Positions 41,001 through 64,000 are shown, counted from the first letter of the stretch. The stretch is DNA of 64,000 nucleotides from Panulirus ornatus (GCF_036320965.1 NC_092271.1:586858-650857); one strand, 5' to 3'. Numbers and translations: made by a program. The notes: a model not told the origin generated them from the letters alone.

Positions 41001-41048
41001 CGCTACCTCGCAAACGCGGGAGACAGCGACAAAGCAAAAAACAAAAAA
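38027..41048 (+). mobile_element. RTE-like LINE copy N
   Basis: Plus-strand copy beginning in the endonuclease at the KGKGEE block, with complete RT, C-terminal region and a short-type 3' UTR (40853-41048) ending in the hairpin and an A-rich tail. It is missing only about the first 55 codons and the 5' UTR. It faces copy O tail to tail. Confidence 0.93.
38028..40852 (+). pseudogene. LINE endonuclease-RT ORF remnant (copy N)
   Basis: Endonuclease: VIMADLNAKV (family GDLN, so the catalytic-pocket Gly is Ala) and SDHYLVE. Stops occur near 38063, at 38228-38230 (TAT to TAA in GAYAP), near 38508 and at the DYVL codon (TAG, 38543-38545). From 38546 a 502-codon frame is open through KAYDRVD and [11 protein letters not shown] one-base insertion near 39998 (REV to RKGE) ends it. 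A two-base loss near 40125 follows. 40136-40852 restores the C-terminal region to the family stop after YRG. Confidence 0.88.

Positions 41049-44948
<3,900 letters not shown>

Positions 44949-45035
<87 letters not shown>
44949..45035. repeat. (AT)n between convergent SNE tails
   Basis: AT repeat between SNE3 (+) and SNE4 (-); the pair forms a ~240 bp-arm inverted repeat. Confidence 0.95.
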
Positions 45036-45038
<3 letters not shown>

Positions 45039-45269
45039 CTTTTCTTTCAAACTATTCGCCATTTCCCGCATTAGCGAGGTAGCTTTAAGAACAGAGGACT
45101 GGGCCTTTGAGGGAATACCCTCACCTAGCCTAATTCTCTGTTCCTTCTTTTGGAAAATTAAAAAAAAACGAGAGGGGAGGATTTCTAGCCCCCCGCTCCC
45201 TCCCCTTTTAGTCGCCTTCTACGACACGCAGGGAATACGTGGGAAGTATTCTTTCTCCCCTATCCCCAG

Positions 45270-45272
<3 letters not shown>
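45036..45272 (-). mobile_element. SNE4
   Basis: Full-length minus-strand SNE. The tail hairpin is slightly damaged (GTAGCTTTAAG for GTAGCGTTAAG). The head ends TCCCCTATCCCCAGGGA against (AT)n. Confidence 0.88.

Positions 45273-45307
<35 letters not shown>
45273..45307. repeat. Short (AT)n
   Basis: AT repeat between the SNE4 head and the LINE P tail. Confidence 0.9.

Positions 45308-48006
<2,699 letters not shown>

Positions 48007-48083
<77 letters not shown>
48007..48083. repeat. (AT)n
   Basis: AT repeat between LINE Q and a solo LINE tail. Confidence 0.95.
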
Positions 48084-51227
<3,144 letters not shown>

Positions 51228-51254
51228 ATATATATGTATATATTTATATTTACT
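51228..51254. repeat. Short AT/TTTA-rich spacer
   Basis: Small AT-rich spacer between convergent tails of LINEs T and U. Confidence 0.8.
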
Positions 51255-51950
51255 TATTTATTTTCCTTTGTCGCTGTCTCCCGCGTTAGCGATTTAGCGC
51301 AAGGAACGGGACGAAAGAATGGCCCAACCCACCCAAATACGCATGTATATACATACACGTCCACACACGCAAATATACATACCTATACATCTGAACGTAT
51401 ACATATATATACACACACAGACATATACATGTATAAACATGTACATAATGCATACTGTCTTCCTTTATTCATTTCCATCGCCACCCCGCCACACATGGAA
51501 TAACAACCCCCTCCCCCTCATGTGTGATAGGTAGCGCTAGGAAAAGACAGCAAAGGCCCCATTCGTTCACACTCAGTCTCAAGCTTTCATGTAATAATGC
51601 ACCGAAACCTCAGCTCCCTTTCCACATCCAGGCCTCACAGAACTTTCCATGGTTTACCCCAGACGCTTCACATACCCTGGTTCAATCTATTCAAAGCACG
51701 TCGACCCCGGTATACCACATCGTTCCAATTCACTCTATTGCTTGCACGCCTTTCACCCTCCTGCATGTTCAGGCCCCGATCACTCAAAATCTTTTTCACT
51801 CCATCTTTCCACCTCCAATTTGGTCTTCCACTTCTCGTTCCTTCCACCTCTGACACATAGATCCTGTTGGTCAATCTTTTCTCACTCATTCTCTCCATGA
51901 GACCAAACAATTTCAAAACACCCTCTTCCGCTCTCTCAACCAGACTCAAC
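51255..51950 (-). mobile_element. RTE-like LINE copy U
   Basis: Minus-strand copy truncated to the 3' UTR (51255-51667) and about 94 codons of the C-terminal region ([10 protein letters not shown] to the end). It abuts LINE V head to head without (AT)n. Confidence 0.9.
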
Positions 51951-52731
51951 CAGGTAAGGGGAGTGGGGGAGGAATGGGCTGTAATTAGGGAAGCAGTGAT
52001 GGCTTGCGCAAAAGATGCTTGTGGCGTAAGAAGAGTGGGAGGTGGATTGATTACAAAGGGTAGTGAGTGGTTGGATGAAGAAGTAAGATTATTAGTGAAA
52101 GAGAAGAGAGAGGCATTTGGACGATTTTTGCAGGGAAAAAATGCAAGTGAGTGGGAGATTTATAAAAGAAAGAGCAGTAGGTCAAGAGAAAGGTGCAAGA
52201 GGTGAAAAAGAGGGCAAATGAGAATTGGGGTGAGAGAGAATCATTAAATTTTAGGGAGAATAAAAAGATGTTTTGGAAGGAGGCAAATAAAGTGCGTAAG
52301 ACAAGGGAGCAAATGGGAACTTCAGTGAATGGGGCTAATGGGGAGGTGATAACAAGTAGTGGTGATGTGAGAAGGAGATGGAGTGAGTATTTTGAAGGTT
52401 TGTTGAATGTGTTTGATGATAGAGTGGCAGATATAGGGTGTTTTGGTCGATGTTGTGTGCAAAGTGAGAGGGTTAGGGAAAATGATTTGGTAAACAGAGA
52501 AGAGGTAGTAAAAGCTTTGCGGAAGATGAAAACCGGCAAGGCAGCAGGTTTGGATGGTATTGCAGTGGAATCTATTAAAAAAGGGGGTGACTGTATTGTT
52601 GACTGGTTGGTAAGGTTATTTAATATATGTATGACTCATGGTGAGGTGCCTGAGGATTGGCGGAATGCTTGCATATTGCCATTGCACAAAGGCAAAGGGG
52701 ATAAGAGTGAATGCTCAAATTACAGAGGTAG
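51951..52731 (+). mobile_element. RTE-like LINE copy V: 5' part of a split element
   Basis: Plus-strand fragment from GVGEEW to SNYRG, ending in ACAGAGGTA. The family sequence continues AAGTTTGTTGAG, which is exactly where copy X begins at 56389. V and X therefore look like one LINE interrupted by insertion of W and its upstream block. Open frame 52193-52731 covers the linker and first RT block. Confidence 0.88.
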
Positions 52732-53060
52732 AACCTTCAGACACAATTGAAAATGTGAAGGAAAATAGTGAAATTGGAGAAAAAATGTAGCTTAGACATT
52801 GAAGCTTATTGATACAGTGGTTAAATTGATGAGAACTGCTATTGACGTTTGTTTAAATAAATTATACATTTCCTTTTTTCCATAGCTAGAGGTTGAACCA
52901 TTATGTGACATTCATTTTCTTCATTCATTTCAAGCTAAAAGTTTCAGTTTTCTAAATTGTTTCTTACATTTTTCATATGTATATATATGTATGTGTGTGT
53001 GTGTATATGTGCGTATGTATGTGTATGTGTGTGTATGTGTATATGTATATATATATGTAT
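52732..53060 (+). other. Non-LINE sequence inserted together with LINE W
   Basis: Lies between the break in V and the head of W. It is not family LINE sequence. 52808-52979 matches the reverse complement of 5255-5433 upstream of copy A2; the rest is a TATATG/TGTGTG repeat (52976-53060). Because V resumes at X after W, this block must have entered with W or been inserted earlier at the same point. No ORF of note. Confidence 0.8.
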
Positions 53061-53184
53061 ATTATCCCTGGGGATAGGGGTGAAAGAATACTTCCCACGT
53101 ATTCCTCGCGTGTCGTAGAAAGCGACTAGAGGGGACGGGAGCGGGGGGCCAGAAATCATCCCCTCCTTGTATTAACTTTCTAAA

Positions 53185-56177
53185 ATGGGAAACAGAAGAA
53201 GGAGTCACGCGGGGAGTGCTCATCCTCCTCGAAGGCTCAGAGTGGGGTGCCTAAATGTGTGTGGATGTAACCAAGATGTGAAAAAAGGAGAGATAGGTAG
53301 TATGTTTGAGGAAAGGAACCTGGATGTTTTGGCTCTGAGTGAAACGAAGCTCAAGGGTAAAGGGGAAGAGTGGTTTGGGAATGTCTGGGGAGTAAAGTCA
53401 GGGGTTAGTGAGAGGACAAGAGCAAGGGAAGGAGTACCAATACTCCTGAAACAGGAGCTGTGGGAGTATGTGATAGAGTGTAAGAAAGTAAATTCTCGAT
53501 TAATATGGGTAAAACTGAAAGTTGATGGAGAGAGGTGGGTGATTATTGGTGCATATGCACCTGGGCATGAGAAGAAAGATCATGAGAGGCAAGTGTTTTG
53601 GGAGCAGCTGAATGAGTGTTAGTGGTTTTGATGCACGAGACCGGGTTATAGTGATGGGTGATTTGAATGCAAAGGTGAGTAATGTGGCAGTTGAGGGAAT
53701 AATTGGTATACATGGGGTGTTCAGTGTTGTAAATGGAAATGGTGAAGAGCTTGTAGATTTATGTGCTGAAAAAGGACTGATGATTGGGAATACCTGGTTT
53801 AAAAAGCGAGATATACATAAGTATACTTATGTAAGTAGGAGAGATGGCCAGAGAGCGTTATTTGATTAATTTGTTAATTGACAGGCGTGCGAAAGAGACT
53901 TTTGGATGTTAATGTGCTGAGAGGTGCAACTGGAGGGATGTCTGATCATTATCTTGTGGAGGCTAAGGTGAAGATTTGTATGGGTTTTCAGAAAAGAAGA
54001 GTGAATGTTGGGGTGAAGAGGGTGGCGAGAGTAAGTGAGCTTGAGAAGGAGACCTGTGTGAGGAAGTACCAGGAGAGACTGAGTACAGAATGGAAAAAGG
54101 TGAGAACAATGGAAGCAAGGGGAGTGGGGGAGGAATGGGATGTATTTAGGGAATCAGTGATGGATTGCGCAAAAGATGCTTCTGGCATGAGAAGAGTGGG
54201 AGGTGGGTTGATTAGAAAGGGTAGTGAGTGGTGGGATGAAGAAGTAAGAGTATTAGTGAAAGAGAAGAGAGAGGAATTTGGACGATTTTTGCAGGGAAAA
54301 AATGCAATTGAGTGGAAGATATATAAAAGAAAGAGACAGGAGGTCAAGAGAAAGGTGCAAGAGGTGAAAAAAAGGGCAAATGAGAGTTGGGGTGAGAGAG
54401 TATCATTAAATTTTAGGGAGAATAAAAAGATGTTCTGGAAGGAGGTAAATAAAGTGCGTAAGACAAGGGAGCAAATGGGAACTTCAGTGAAGGGCGCAAA
54501 TGGGGAGGTGATAACAAGTAGTGGTGATGTGAGAAGGAGATGGAGTGAGTATTTTGAAGGTTTGTTGAATGTGTTTGATGATAGAGTTGCAGATATAGGG
54601 TGTTTTGGTCGAGGTGGTGTGCAAAGTGAGAGGGTTAGGGAAAATGATTTGGTAAACAGAGAAGAGGTAGTGAAAGCTTTGCGGAAGATGAAAGCCTGCA
54701 AGGCAGCAGGTTTGTATGGTATTGCAGTGGAATTTACTAAAAAAGGGGGTGACTGTATTGTTGACTGGTTGGTAAGGTTATTTAATGTATGTATTACTCA
54801 TGGTGAGGTGCCTGAACATTGGCGGAATGCGTGCATAGTGCCATTGTACAAAGGCAAAGGGGATAAGAGTGAGTGCTCAAATTACAGAGGTATAAGTTTG
54901 TTGAGTATTCCTGGTAAGTTATATGGGAGGGTATTGATTGAGAGGGTGAAGGCATGTACAGAGCATCAGATTGGGGAAGAGCAGTGTGGTTTCAGAAGTG
55001 GTAGAGGATCTGTGGATCAGGTGTTTCTTTGAAGAATGTATGTGAGAAATACTTAGAAAAGCAAATGGATTTGTATGTAGCATTTATGGATCTGGAGAAG
55101 GCATATGATAGAGTTGATAGAGATGCTCTGTGGAAGGTATTAAGAATATATGGTGTGGGAGGAAAGTTGTTAGAAGCAGTGAAAAGTTTTTATCGAGGAT
55201 GTAAGGCATGTGTACGTATAGGAAGAGAGGAAAGTGATTGGTTCTCAGTGAATGTAGGTTTGCGGCAGGGGTGTGTGATGTCTCCATGGTTGTTTAATTT
55301 GTTTATGGATGGGGTTGTTAGGGAGGTAAATGCAAGAGTTTTGGAAAGAGGGGCAAGTATGAAGTCTGTTGGGGATGAGAGAGCTTGGGAAGTGAGTCAG
55401 TTGTTGTTCGCTGATGATACAGCGCTGGTGGCTGATTCATGTGAGAAACTGCAGAAGCTGGTGACTGAGTTTGGTAAAGTGTGTGGAAGAAGAAAGTTAA
55501 GAGTAAATGTGAATAAGAGCAAGGTTATTAGGTACAGTAGGGTTGAGAGTCAAGTCAATTGGGAGGTGAGTTTGAATGGAGAAAAACTGGAGGAAGTGAA
55601 GTGCTTTAGATATCTGGGAGTGGATCTGGCAGCGGATGGAACCATGGAAGCGGAAGTGGATCATAGGGTGGGTGAGGGGGCGAAAATTCTGGGGGCCTTG
55701 AAGAATGTGTGGAAGTCGAGAACATTATCTCGGAAAGCAAAAATGGGTATGTTTGAAGGAATAGTGGTTCCAACAATGTTGTATGGTTGCGAGGCGTGGG
55801 CTATGGATAGAGTTGTGCGCAGGAGGATGGATGTGCTGGAAATGAGATGTTTGAGGACAATGTGTGGTGTGAGGTGGTTTGATCGAGTGAGAAACGTAAG
55901 GGTAAGAGAGATGTGTGGAAATAAAAAGAGCGTGGTTGAGAGAGCAGAAGAGGGTGTTTTGAAGTGGTTTGGGCACATGGAGAGAATGAGTGAGGAAAGA
56001 TTGACCAAGAGGATATATGTGTCAGAGTTGGAGGGAACGAGGAGAAGAGGGAGACCAAATTGGAGGTGGAAAGATGGAGTGAAAAAGATTTTGTGTGATC
56101 GGGGCCTGAACATGCAGGAGGGTGAAAGGAGGGCAAGGAATAGAGTGAATTGGAGCGATGTGGTATACCGGGGTTGA
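53185..56177 (+). pseudogene. Near-full-length LINE endonuclease-RT ORF (copy W)
   Basis: The start is ATG at 53185 directly after the head. Endonuclease, residues ~1-255: LNVCG, LSETKLKG, IGAYAP, VMGDLNAKV and SDHYLVE. RT, ~residues 500-830: GIAVEF (GLDG reads GLYG), [58 protein letters not shown] and [12 protein letters not shown]-terminal region with [12 protein letters not shown] near residue 955, stop after YRG. Lesions against the family are two-base losses near 53621 (GTGTGT) and 53893 (AGAGAG), a TAA at about 53866 in the DYVL block, and a one-base loss near 55027. The RTE assignment rests on layout and C-terminal motif. Confidence 0.9.
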
Positions 56178-56328
56178 CGTCCTGTCAGTGGATTGAATCA
56201 AGGCATGTGAAGCGTCTGGGGTAAACCATGGAAAGCTGCGTAGGTATGTATATTTGCGTGTGTGGACGTATGTATATACATGTGTATGGGGGGGGGGGGT
56301 TGGGCCATTTCTTTCGTCTGTTTCCTTG

Positions 56329-56356
56329 CGCTACCTCGCAAACGCGGGAGACAGCG
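56329..56356 (+). other. Conserved 3' terminal hairpin of the LINE
   Basis: Outer stem CGCT (56329-56332) with AGCG (56353-56356); inner stem CTCGC (56335-56339) with GCGGG (56344-56348) including one T-G pair; loop AAAC. The same shape recurs at the 3' end of most LINE and SNE copies. In SNE1 (10712-10739) the outer stem becomes CGCT/GGCG, still pairable. Probably the site that the RT recognises; that role is inferred from other LINE/SINE pairs. Confidence 0.7.
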
Positions 56357-56388
56357 ACAAAGTATAAAAAAGAAAAAAAAAAAAAAGT

Positions 56389-58308
<1,920 letters not shown>

Positions 58309-58357
58309 GGTACCTCGCAAACGCGGGAGACAGCGACAAAGGAAAATGAAGAAAATG

Positions 58358-58358
<1 letters not shown>
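58309..58358 (+). mobile_element. LINE terminal hairpin fragment
   Basis: Second copy of the last ~50 bp of LINE X, including its private variant GGTACCTCGC and GGAAAATGAAGAAAAT tail (compare 58077-58127). This indicates local duplication of the tail plus (AT)n. Confidence 0.85.

Positions 58359-58446
<88 letters not shown>
58359..58446. repeat. (AT)n
   Basis: AT repeat between the duplicated tail and LINE fragment Y. Confidence 0.95.
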
Positions 58447-58449
<3 letters not shown>

Positions 58450-58866
58450 AGACATCACACACCCCTGCCGCAAACCTACATTCACTGAGAACCAATCACT
58501 TTCCTCTCTTCCTACACGTACACATGCCTTACATCCTCGATAAAAACTTTTCACTGCTTCTAACAACTTGCCTCCCACACCATATATTCTTAATACCTTC
58601 CACAGAGCATCTCTATCAACTCTATCATATGCCTTCTCCAGATCCATAAATGCTACATACAAATCCATTTGCTTTTCTAAGTATTTCTCACATACATTCT
58701 TCAAAGCAAACACCTGATCCATACATCCTCTACCACTTCTGAAACCACACTGCTCTTCCCTAATCTGATGCTCTGTACATGCCTTCACCCTCTCAATCAA
58801 TATCCTCCCATATAATTTACCAGGAATACTCAACAAACTTATACCTCTGTAATTTGAGCACTCACT

Positions 58867-58868
<2 letters not shown>
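58447..58868 (-). mobile_element. RTE-like LINE fragment Y (RT palm only)
   Basis: Minus-strand 422 bp fragment with (AT)n on both sides. It is open throughout: [34 protein letters not shown] and LRQGCVMSP. It has neither end of the LINE, so it cannot be a simple 5'-truncated insertion; AT-mediated rearrangement is the likelier origin. Confidence 0.9.

Positions 58869-58946
<78 letters not shown>
58869..58946. repeat. (AT)n
   Basis: AT repeat between fragment Y and SNE6. Confidence 0.95.
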
Positions 58947-60521
<1,575 letters not shown>

Positions 60522-61071
60522 TCACTTGGGACGATGGTGGAGTTGCTCGAGACCACAGGTGTGAATAGGAGTTCGTGCGCCTCGGAACAAAGCACAAAGC
60601 AATTTTCGCATCAGACAATCTTCATTCACGTATGATATTGTCTCGCAGGTCGAGAGATACTTGAAGACCATCTTTGCTCCATGAAAATGTTTCCATTGCT
60701 TGCATTCCAACTATGGATCCACAAGTGTTTCAGCGATGGAGTGAAGTCTTAAGCCTGGCCCAGGTAGCCAGGAAACATGTCCATGAAGCTTGAGGATCAT
60801 GCTAGCTCTACGGTGCCAATTCTGAGCGATAATGTATACGAGGATCTTATTGCCAAACTTTAGATATACCAAAATATCTACTCTTGGGTCAGACACTACC
60901 TTGTGAAATTCTCAATCCACACTTATTGCCAGGATTGTAAAGCACAAAGTTGCCATTCTTGAAATCTTCAAGAATCTGGAGGCCATCATGACTACAGGCT
61001 ATCCTCACGACTCTCATGGCCGCGCGTGAACATACTTTTGTGGCAAATGGAAAGTCATTATAATCGTGCAC
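60522..61071 (-). pseudogene. Possible decayed coding region, unrecognised
   Basis: Three adjoining minus-strand frames read protein-like: 60889-61071 (HDYNDFPFATKVCSRAAM, then NGNFVLYNPGNKCGLRI), then 60711-60896 (DPRVDILVYLKFGNKILV) and 60522-60710 (ECKQWKHFHGAKMVFKYL). The last two share one frame, split by a single TAG at 60711-60713. The first is offset. No family recognised; chance is possible. Confidence 0.2.
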
Positions 61072-62392
61072 GACTGAAATACATAGATGGGCATCTGTCG
61101 CACAGATACGTATTTCTTTCTTTCTCCTTAGGGTTGGTCGTTGGTCATGTGGTAGTCTGGGTGAGAGAGATAGTTTCTTTGAAGGAAAAAATATTGAATG
61201 TTAAGCATAATAAGTGAAATTGTTTTCAAAGTAATCTTGTTTCGTTGTGCTCGTGGTGAATGCTTGCAGGTGCTAGGCAGCTGGTTACTGTTCTGAGTGC
61301 CTCGTTATGTGTGGTTTGAGGTTAAGTTTCCTTTCACAGGTGGATGGCCAGACAAGGGAGACGTCCTTCAAGGTGGAGCGGGATAGTGTGGTTTGTTTGT
61401 ATAAGATATTAAGTTTCGTTTGCTTGTGTAAAACTAATGTCAGTAAGAATGTTGAGGGTGTGTGCGTTGTTTATCTCCTCTCTGTTGATCATGGTGTCAG
61501 CAGCAGATGTGTATTATATTCGATACCAAATCTTGCTGAAGTTCTGAGTGGATGTGGTTTACCATCCTGGGTTATGGGAGGATGACAGATTTCTGTGGGG
61601 ACTCTGACATTCTGTTATGTGTGAGATGGTGTTTTGATTGTATGGTGCAATGTTGCATGTTTGTTGTTATTTGAGTTGTGTCATGACGGGCATTGTAAGG
61701 TGATTCTTTTGTGCATCTTTTTTCCCCAAGGTTTGTTAACAAACAAGGGACAGGTAAATAACATGCCCCAATCAAGGTCATCTCGGGTGAACGAAAAAAA
61801 GTAGGAGAAACAAAGCAGAGATGGATCAGAGCTTCTCAATGCCTGTCGATCTGACTCTTAAAGGATGAAAGATCATACAAAGAGGAAAACACAGAAGAGA
61901 ATTTCTCAACTTCGCTCTGTTCGAGGGATAAAGGAGTTAGGACAACCATTCATCAAATGGCCAGTTTCCACAAACCTGTGGGAAGCAAAAGCCAAACACG
62001 TGCCACAGGACCAAACCTTTGGCTAGAGTGGGTGAGGACACCTGGTCTGCAAGAGATGTGCAGGAAGGGAACGCAGACCGCAGGAGAGAGAACATTTCTC
62101 TCTGAAATCCCACCGTATAGATGGGTGATTTGAAGGTAAACCTTTGTGAATAGCTGAATCGTTAACCAGCTTTAAGGTTAGTCTACTGTTGTTTCATAAT
62201 CTCTGTGAAGGATGGATGGCGTCAAGTATGTTTGGTGAGAGTATATGTACGGAGTACGTGTCATATGCTCTCTTGATATTTATTGTCACTATGACTGTGC
62301 GGGAGGGCGGGTGTTGCTGGTGGAGGCCACTCCGTGTGCGGTGTGGTCTTGGATCAATATCTCGACGACGAGTTTAGTTAGTAATAACATTA
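61072..62392. other. Unique sequence, no gene recognised
   Basis: G-rich plus strand at 61240-61600 and purine-rich 61780-62110. The frame 61307-61585 (+, 92 codons, Cys/Val-rich) has no recognised domain. A run of 13 Gs lies just beyond at 62422-62434. Confidence 0.5.
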
Positions 62393-63046
62393 GTGATGCA
62401 GGAGACTAATATTGTGGCTCTGGGGGGGGGGGGGGGTCTCAGGATAGGGAGTATGTTTGGAATATTGTTGTGTAAGCAGGAGTGGTTGAAGGTATGTGTG
62501 CACTTGCAGTGCAGCTCAGCCGGGACGCTTCACGTAAAAGTTCAACGTGTTGTCACGACCCAAATGTGGGAGAATCTTCTGGGTTTAGTTTGCTGTCTGG
62601 GATTAAATGAAGGAGAGTTCTCTAATGCAGGAGAGTTCTCTAATGCAGGAGAGTTCTCTAATGTTGGCGAGTTCTCTGATGTTGGAGAGTTCTCTGATGC
62701 AGGAGAGTTCTCTGATGTTGGAGAGTTCTCTGATGTTGGAGAGTTCTCTGATGCAGGAGAGTTCTCTGATGTTGGAGAGTTCTCTGATGCAGGAGAGATC
62801 TCTAATGTAGGAGAGTCCTCTGATGCAGGAGAGTTCTCTAATGTAGGAGAGTTCTCTGATGTTGGAGACTTCTCTGATGCAGGAGAGTTTTCTGATGTTG
62901 GAGAGTTCTCTGATGCAGGAGAGTTCTCTAATGCGGGAGAGTGTTTTGATGCAGGAAAGTTCTCTAATTCAGGAGAGTTCTCTAATGCGGGAGAGTTCTT
63001 TGATGCAGGAGAGTTCACTGATGTTGGAGAGTTCTCAAGGTTTTAA
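62393..63046 (+). CDS. Open frame of hexapeptide repeats (doubtful)
   Basis: A 217-codon open frame; the first ATG is at 62396. It has a short leader with a poly-Gly run (from the G13 tract) and then 23 hexapeptides of the type G-E-F-S-(N/D)-(A/V) plus a partial one, ending SRF-stop. The frame stays open because the DNA unit is 18 bp. Other plus frames and a minus frame are open over the same repeats, so the openness is weak evidence for coding. No signal peptide or domain recognised. Confidence 0.2.
   Translation: MMQETNIVALGGGGGLRIGSMFGILLCKQEWLKVCVHLQCSSAGTLHVKVQRVVTTQMWENLLGLVCCLGLNEGEFSNAGEFSNAGEFSNVGEFSDVGEFSDAGEFSDVGEFSDVGEFSDAGEFSDVGEFSDAGEISNVGESSDAGEFSNVGEFSDVGDFSDAGEFSDVGEFSDAGEFSNAGECFDAGKFSNSGEFSNAGEFFDAGEFTDVGEFSRF
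62607..63042. repeat. 18 bp minisatellite, ~24 units
   Basis: The unit is GGAGAGTTCTCTGATGCA with alternation of GATGTT, GATGCA, AATGCA and AATGTA. Two main variants alternate in pairs, indicating higher-order (36 bp or longer) duplications. The unit length is a multiple of three, with few indels. Confidence 0.95.
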
Positions 63047-63170
63047 GTACATTCAGTAAGTCATGAGAGTGAGATCTGTGTGAGCAGTTGTGCTGGGGTG
63101 TTGAGTGATGCCACACACGCAACACATGAAACTTGATCGTAGTTCCAGTCATGAACTGTTATATAGATCT

Positions 63171-63305
63171 ACATACAAACTGGCATACAGATTCACATAC
63201 AAACTGTCATACAGATTCACATACAAACTGTCATACAGATTCACATACAAACTGTCATACAGATTCACATACAAACTGTCATACAGATTCACATACAAAC
63301 AATAT
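63171..63305. repeat. 24 bp tandem repeat, 5-6 units
   Basis: ACATACAAAC starts at 63171, 63195, 63219, 63243, 63267 and 63291, exactly 24 bp apart. Units 2-5 are identical. The unit length is again a multiple of three. Confidence 0.95.
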
Positions 63306-63370
63306 AAAAGGTGTCATCGTACCATGATGCACAGCTCTTCAAGCATCATAATAAGAAGAGACGAGATAAG

Positions 63371-63372
<2 letters not shown>

Positions 63373-63451
<79 letters not shown>
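63373..63451. repeat. (GA)n microsatellite
   Basis: About 39 AG/GA units. Confidence 0.97.
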
Positions 63452-63455
<4 letters not shown>

Positions 63456-63560
63456 AGATATCCAGAAAAAAAATCTTAAAAGAAAAGAAAATCATTCTAG
63501 ATAAAAACTACTTAAGCACATACCAGTTCCGGCTCCCTCCTGACCTCATCTGCGCAAAAT

Positions 63561-63784
<224 letters not shown>

Positions 63785-63863
63785 CTTTGTTGACAATACA
63801 GCATAACTTCAGACACAAACAGTAGTGTAAATAGAAGAAGAACAGTTAACACAGTCCCAGGTA

Positions 63864-64000
63864 ATGCATTATAAACCCTGGCGGCACGTAAACCTCATAC
63901 AAAAACCAACAGCTGAGGGAGAACCTCCACGGAAGCGGAGGTCACACCAAGAATATGTGAGACCGACCGCCAACAACAACAACAACAACAACAACAACAA
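63864..64000 (+). CDS. Possible N-terminal coding exon running off the window
   Basis: ATG at 63864 begins a frame open to the window end (46 codons; in-frame TAA upstream at 63828-63830). It reads MHYKPWRHVNLIQKP, then a basic PPRKRRSHQEY stretch, then a poly-Asn run from (CAA/AAC)n. Basic clusters plus Asn runs occur in arthropod nuclear proteins, but no domain is visible and the frame is short. Weak candidate. Confidence 0.22.
   Translation, partial: MHYKPWRHVNLIQKPTAEGEPPRKRRSHQEYVRPTANNNNNNNNN
63970..64000. repeat. (CAA)n microsatellite
   Basis: Ten CAA units reaching the window edge. Confidence 0.95.

Larger units (their letters stand above)
53061..56388 (+). mobile_element. RTE-like LINE copy W, nearly complete
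   Basis: Best copy in the window: 5' head (53061-53184), ~997-codon ORF, short-type 3' UTR with hairpin and an A-rich tail (to 56388). It splits LINE V/X. The A-rich 3' end rather than (AT)n, and only a few coding lesions, suggest that it is among the younger insertions. Confidence 0.93.

Noticed and set aside
63171..63305. Regularly spaced repeats resembling a CRISPR array
   Set aside because: Units are directly tandem with no variable spacers, and the setting is eukaryotic.

Overview
The window is eukaryotic accessory DNA, almost certainly from an arthropod and probably a decapod crustacean. That assignment is an inference: it rests on the microsatellite load, the mix of RTE-like LINEs and Penelope-like elements (PLEs), and general familiarity with decapod repeats. 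No operons, CRISPR arrays, rRNA or tRNA genes and no convincing intact host gene were seen. About two thirds of the 64 kb is retroelement sequence, nearly all of it broken.

The dominant family is one non-LTR retrotransposon, called RTE-like here. It is about 3.3 kb long, with a ~125 bp 5' head, a single ORF of ~997 codons (AP-type endonuclease, reverse transcriptase with a FADD box, C-terminal GRPNWRW segment) and a 3' UTR ending in a conserved hairpin followed by A-rich sequence and (AT)n. About twenty-five copies or fragments were placed, in both orientations. The most complete are W (53061-56388, +) and O (41178-44573, -). The most open RT frame is D (13894-16266, +; one frame, two stops). 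A ~250 bp non-autonomous element (SNE) has the LINE's 5' head, including the start-codon region, joined directly to a LINE-type 3' hairpin, like RIME relative to ingi.

Layout. 1-8.9 kb: LINE copies A1/A2 and B (-) with long (AT)n tracts. 8.9-10.5 kb: PLE1 (+) with a GIY-YIG domain and a hammerhead-ribozyme-like 3' region. 10.5-16.8 kb: an SNE, then LINEs C (-) and D (+) head to head. 16.8-23.7 kb: older, mostly unique DNA holding a decayed PLE of another family, a Jockey/CR1-like RT remnant, a CR1-like endonuclease remnant and minisatellites. 23.7-32.7 kb: SNE, then a head-to-tail run of + strand LINE fragments E-F-G-H (including a 1389 bp tandem duplication), PLE2 and fragment I. 32.7-36.3 kb: LINEs J and L (-). 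36.3-37.5 kb: unique DNA with a ~30 bp minisatellite and a PLE 3' end. 37.5-59.2 kb: a dense LINE/SNE mosaic in which nearly every junction is (AT)n. 59.2-64 kb: unique DNA with (GA)n, (AC)n, an 18 bp and a 24 bp minisatellite, and a short open frame running off the end.

The strongest leads are: (i) the LINE/SNE pair sharing both ends and a paired 3' hairpin; (ii) LINE W inserted together with ~330 bp of upstream non-LINE sequence, part of which also lies upstream of copy A2 (possible 5' transduction or a longer 5' UTR); (iii) inverted LINE pairs, where S/T share private variants around an (AT)n(GA)n centre; (iv) hammerhead motifs in the PLE 3' ends; (v) use of (AT)n as the boundary of most elements.
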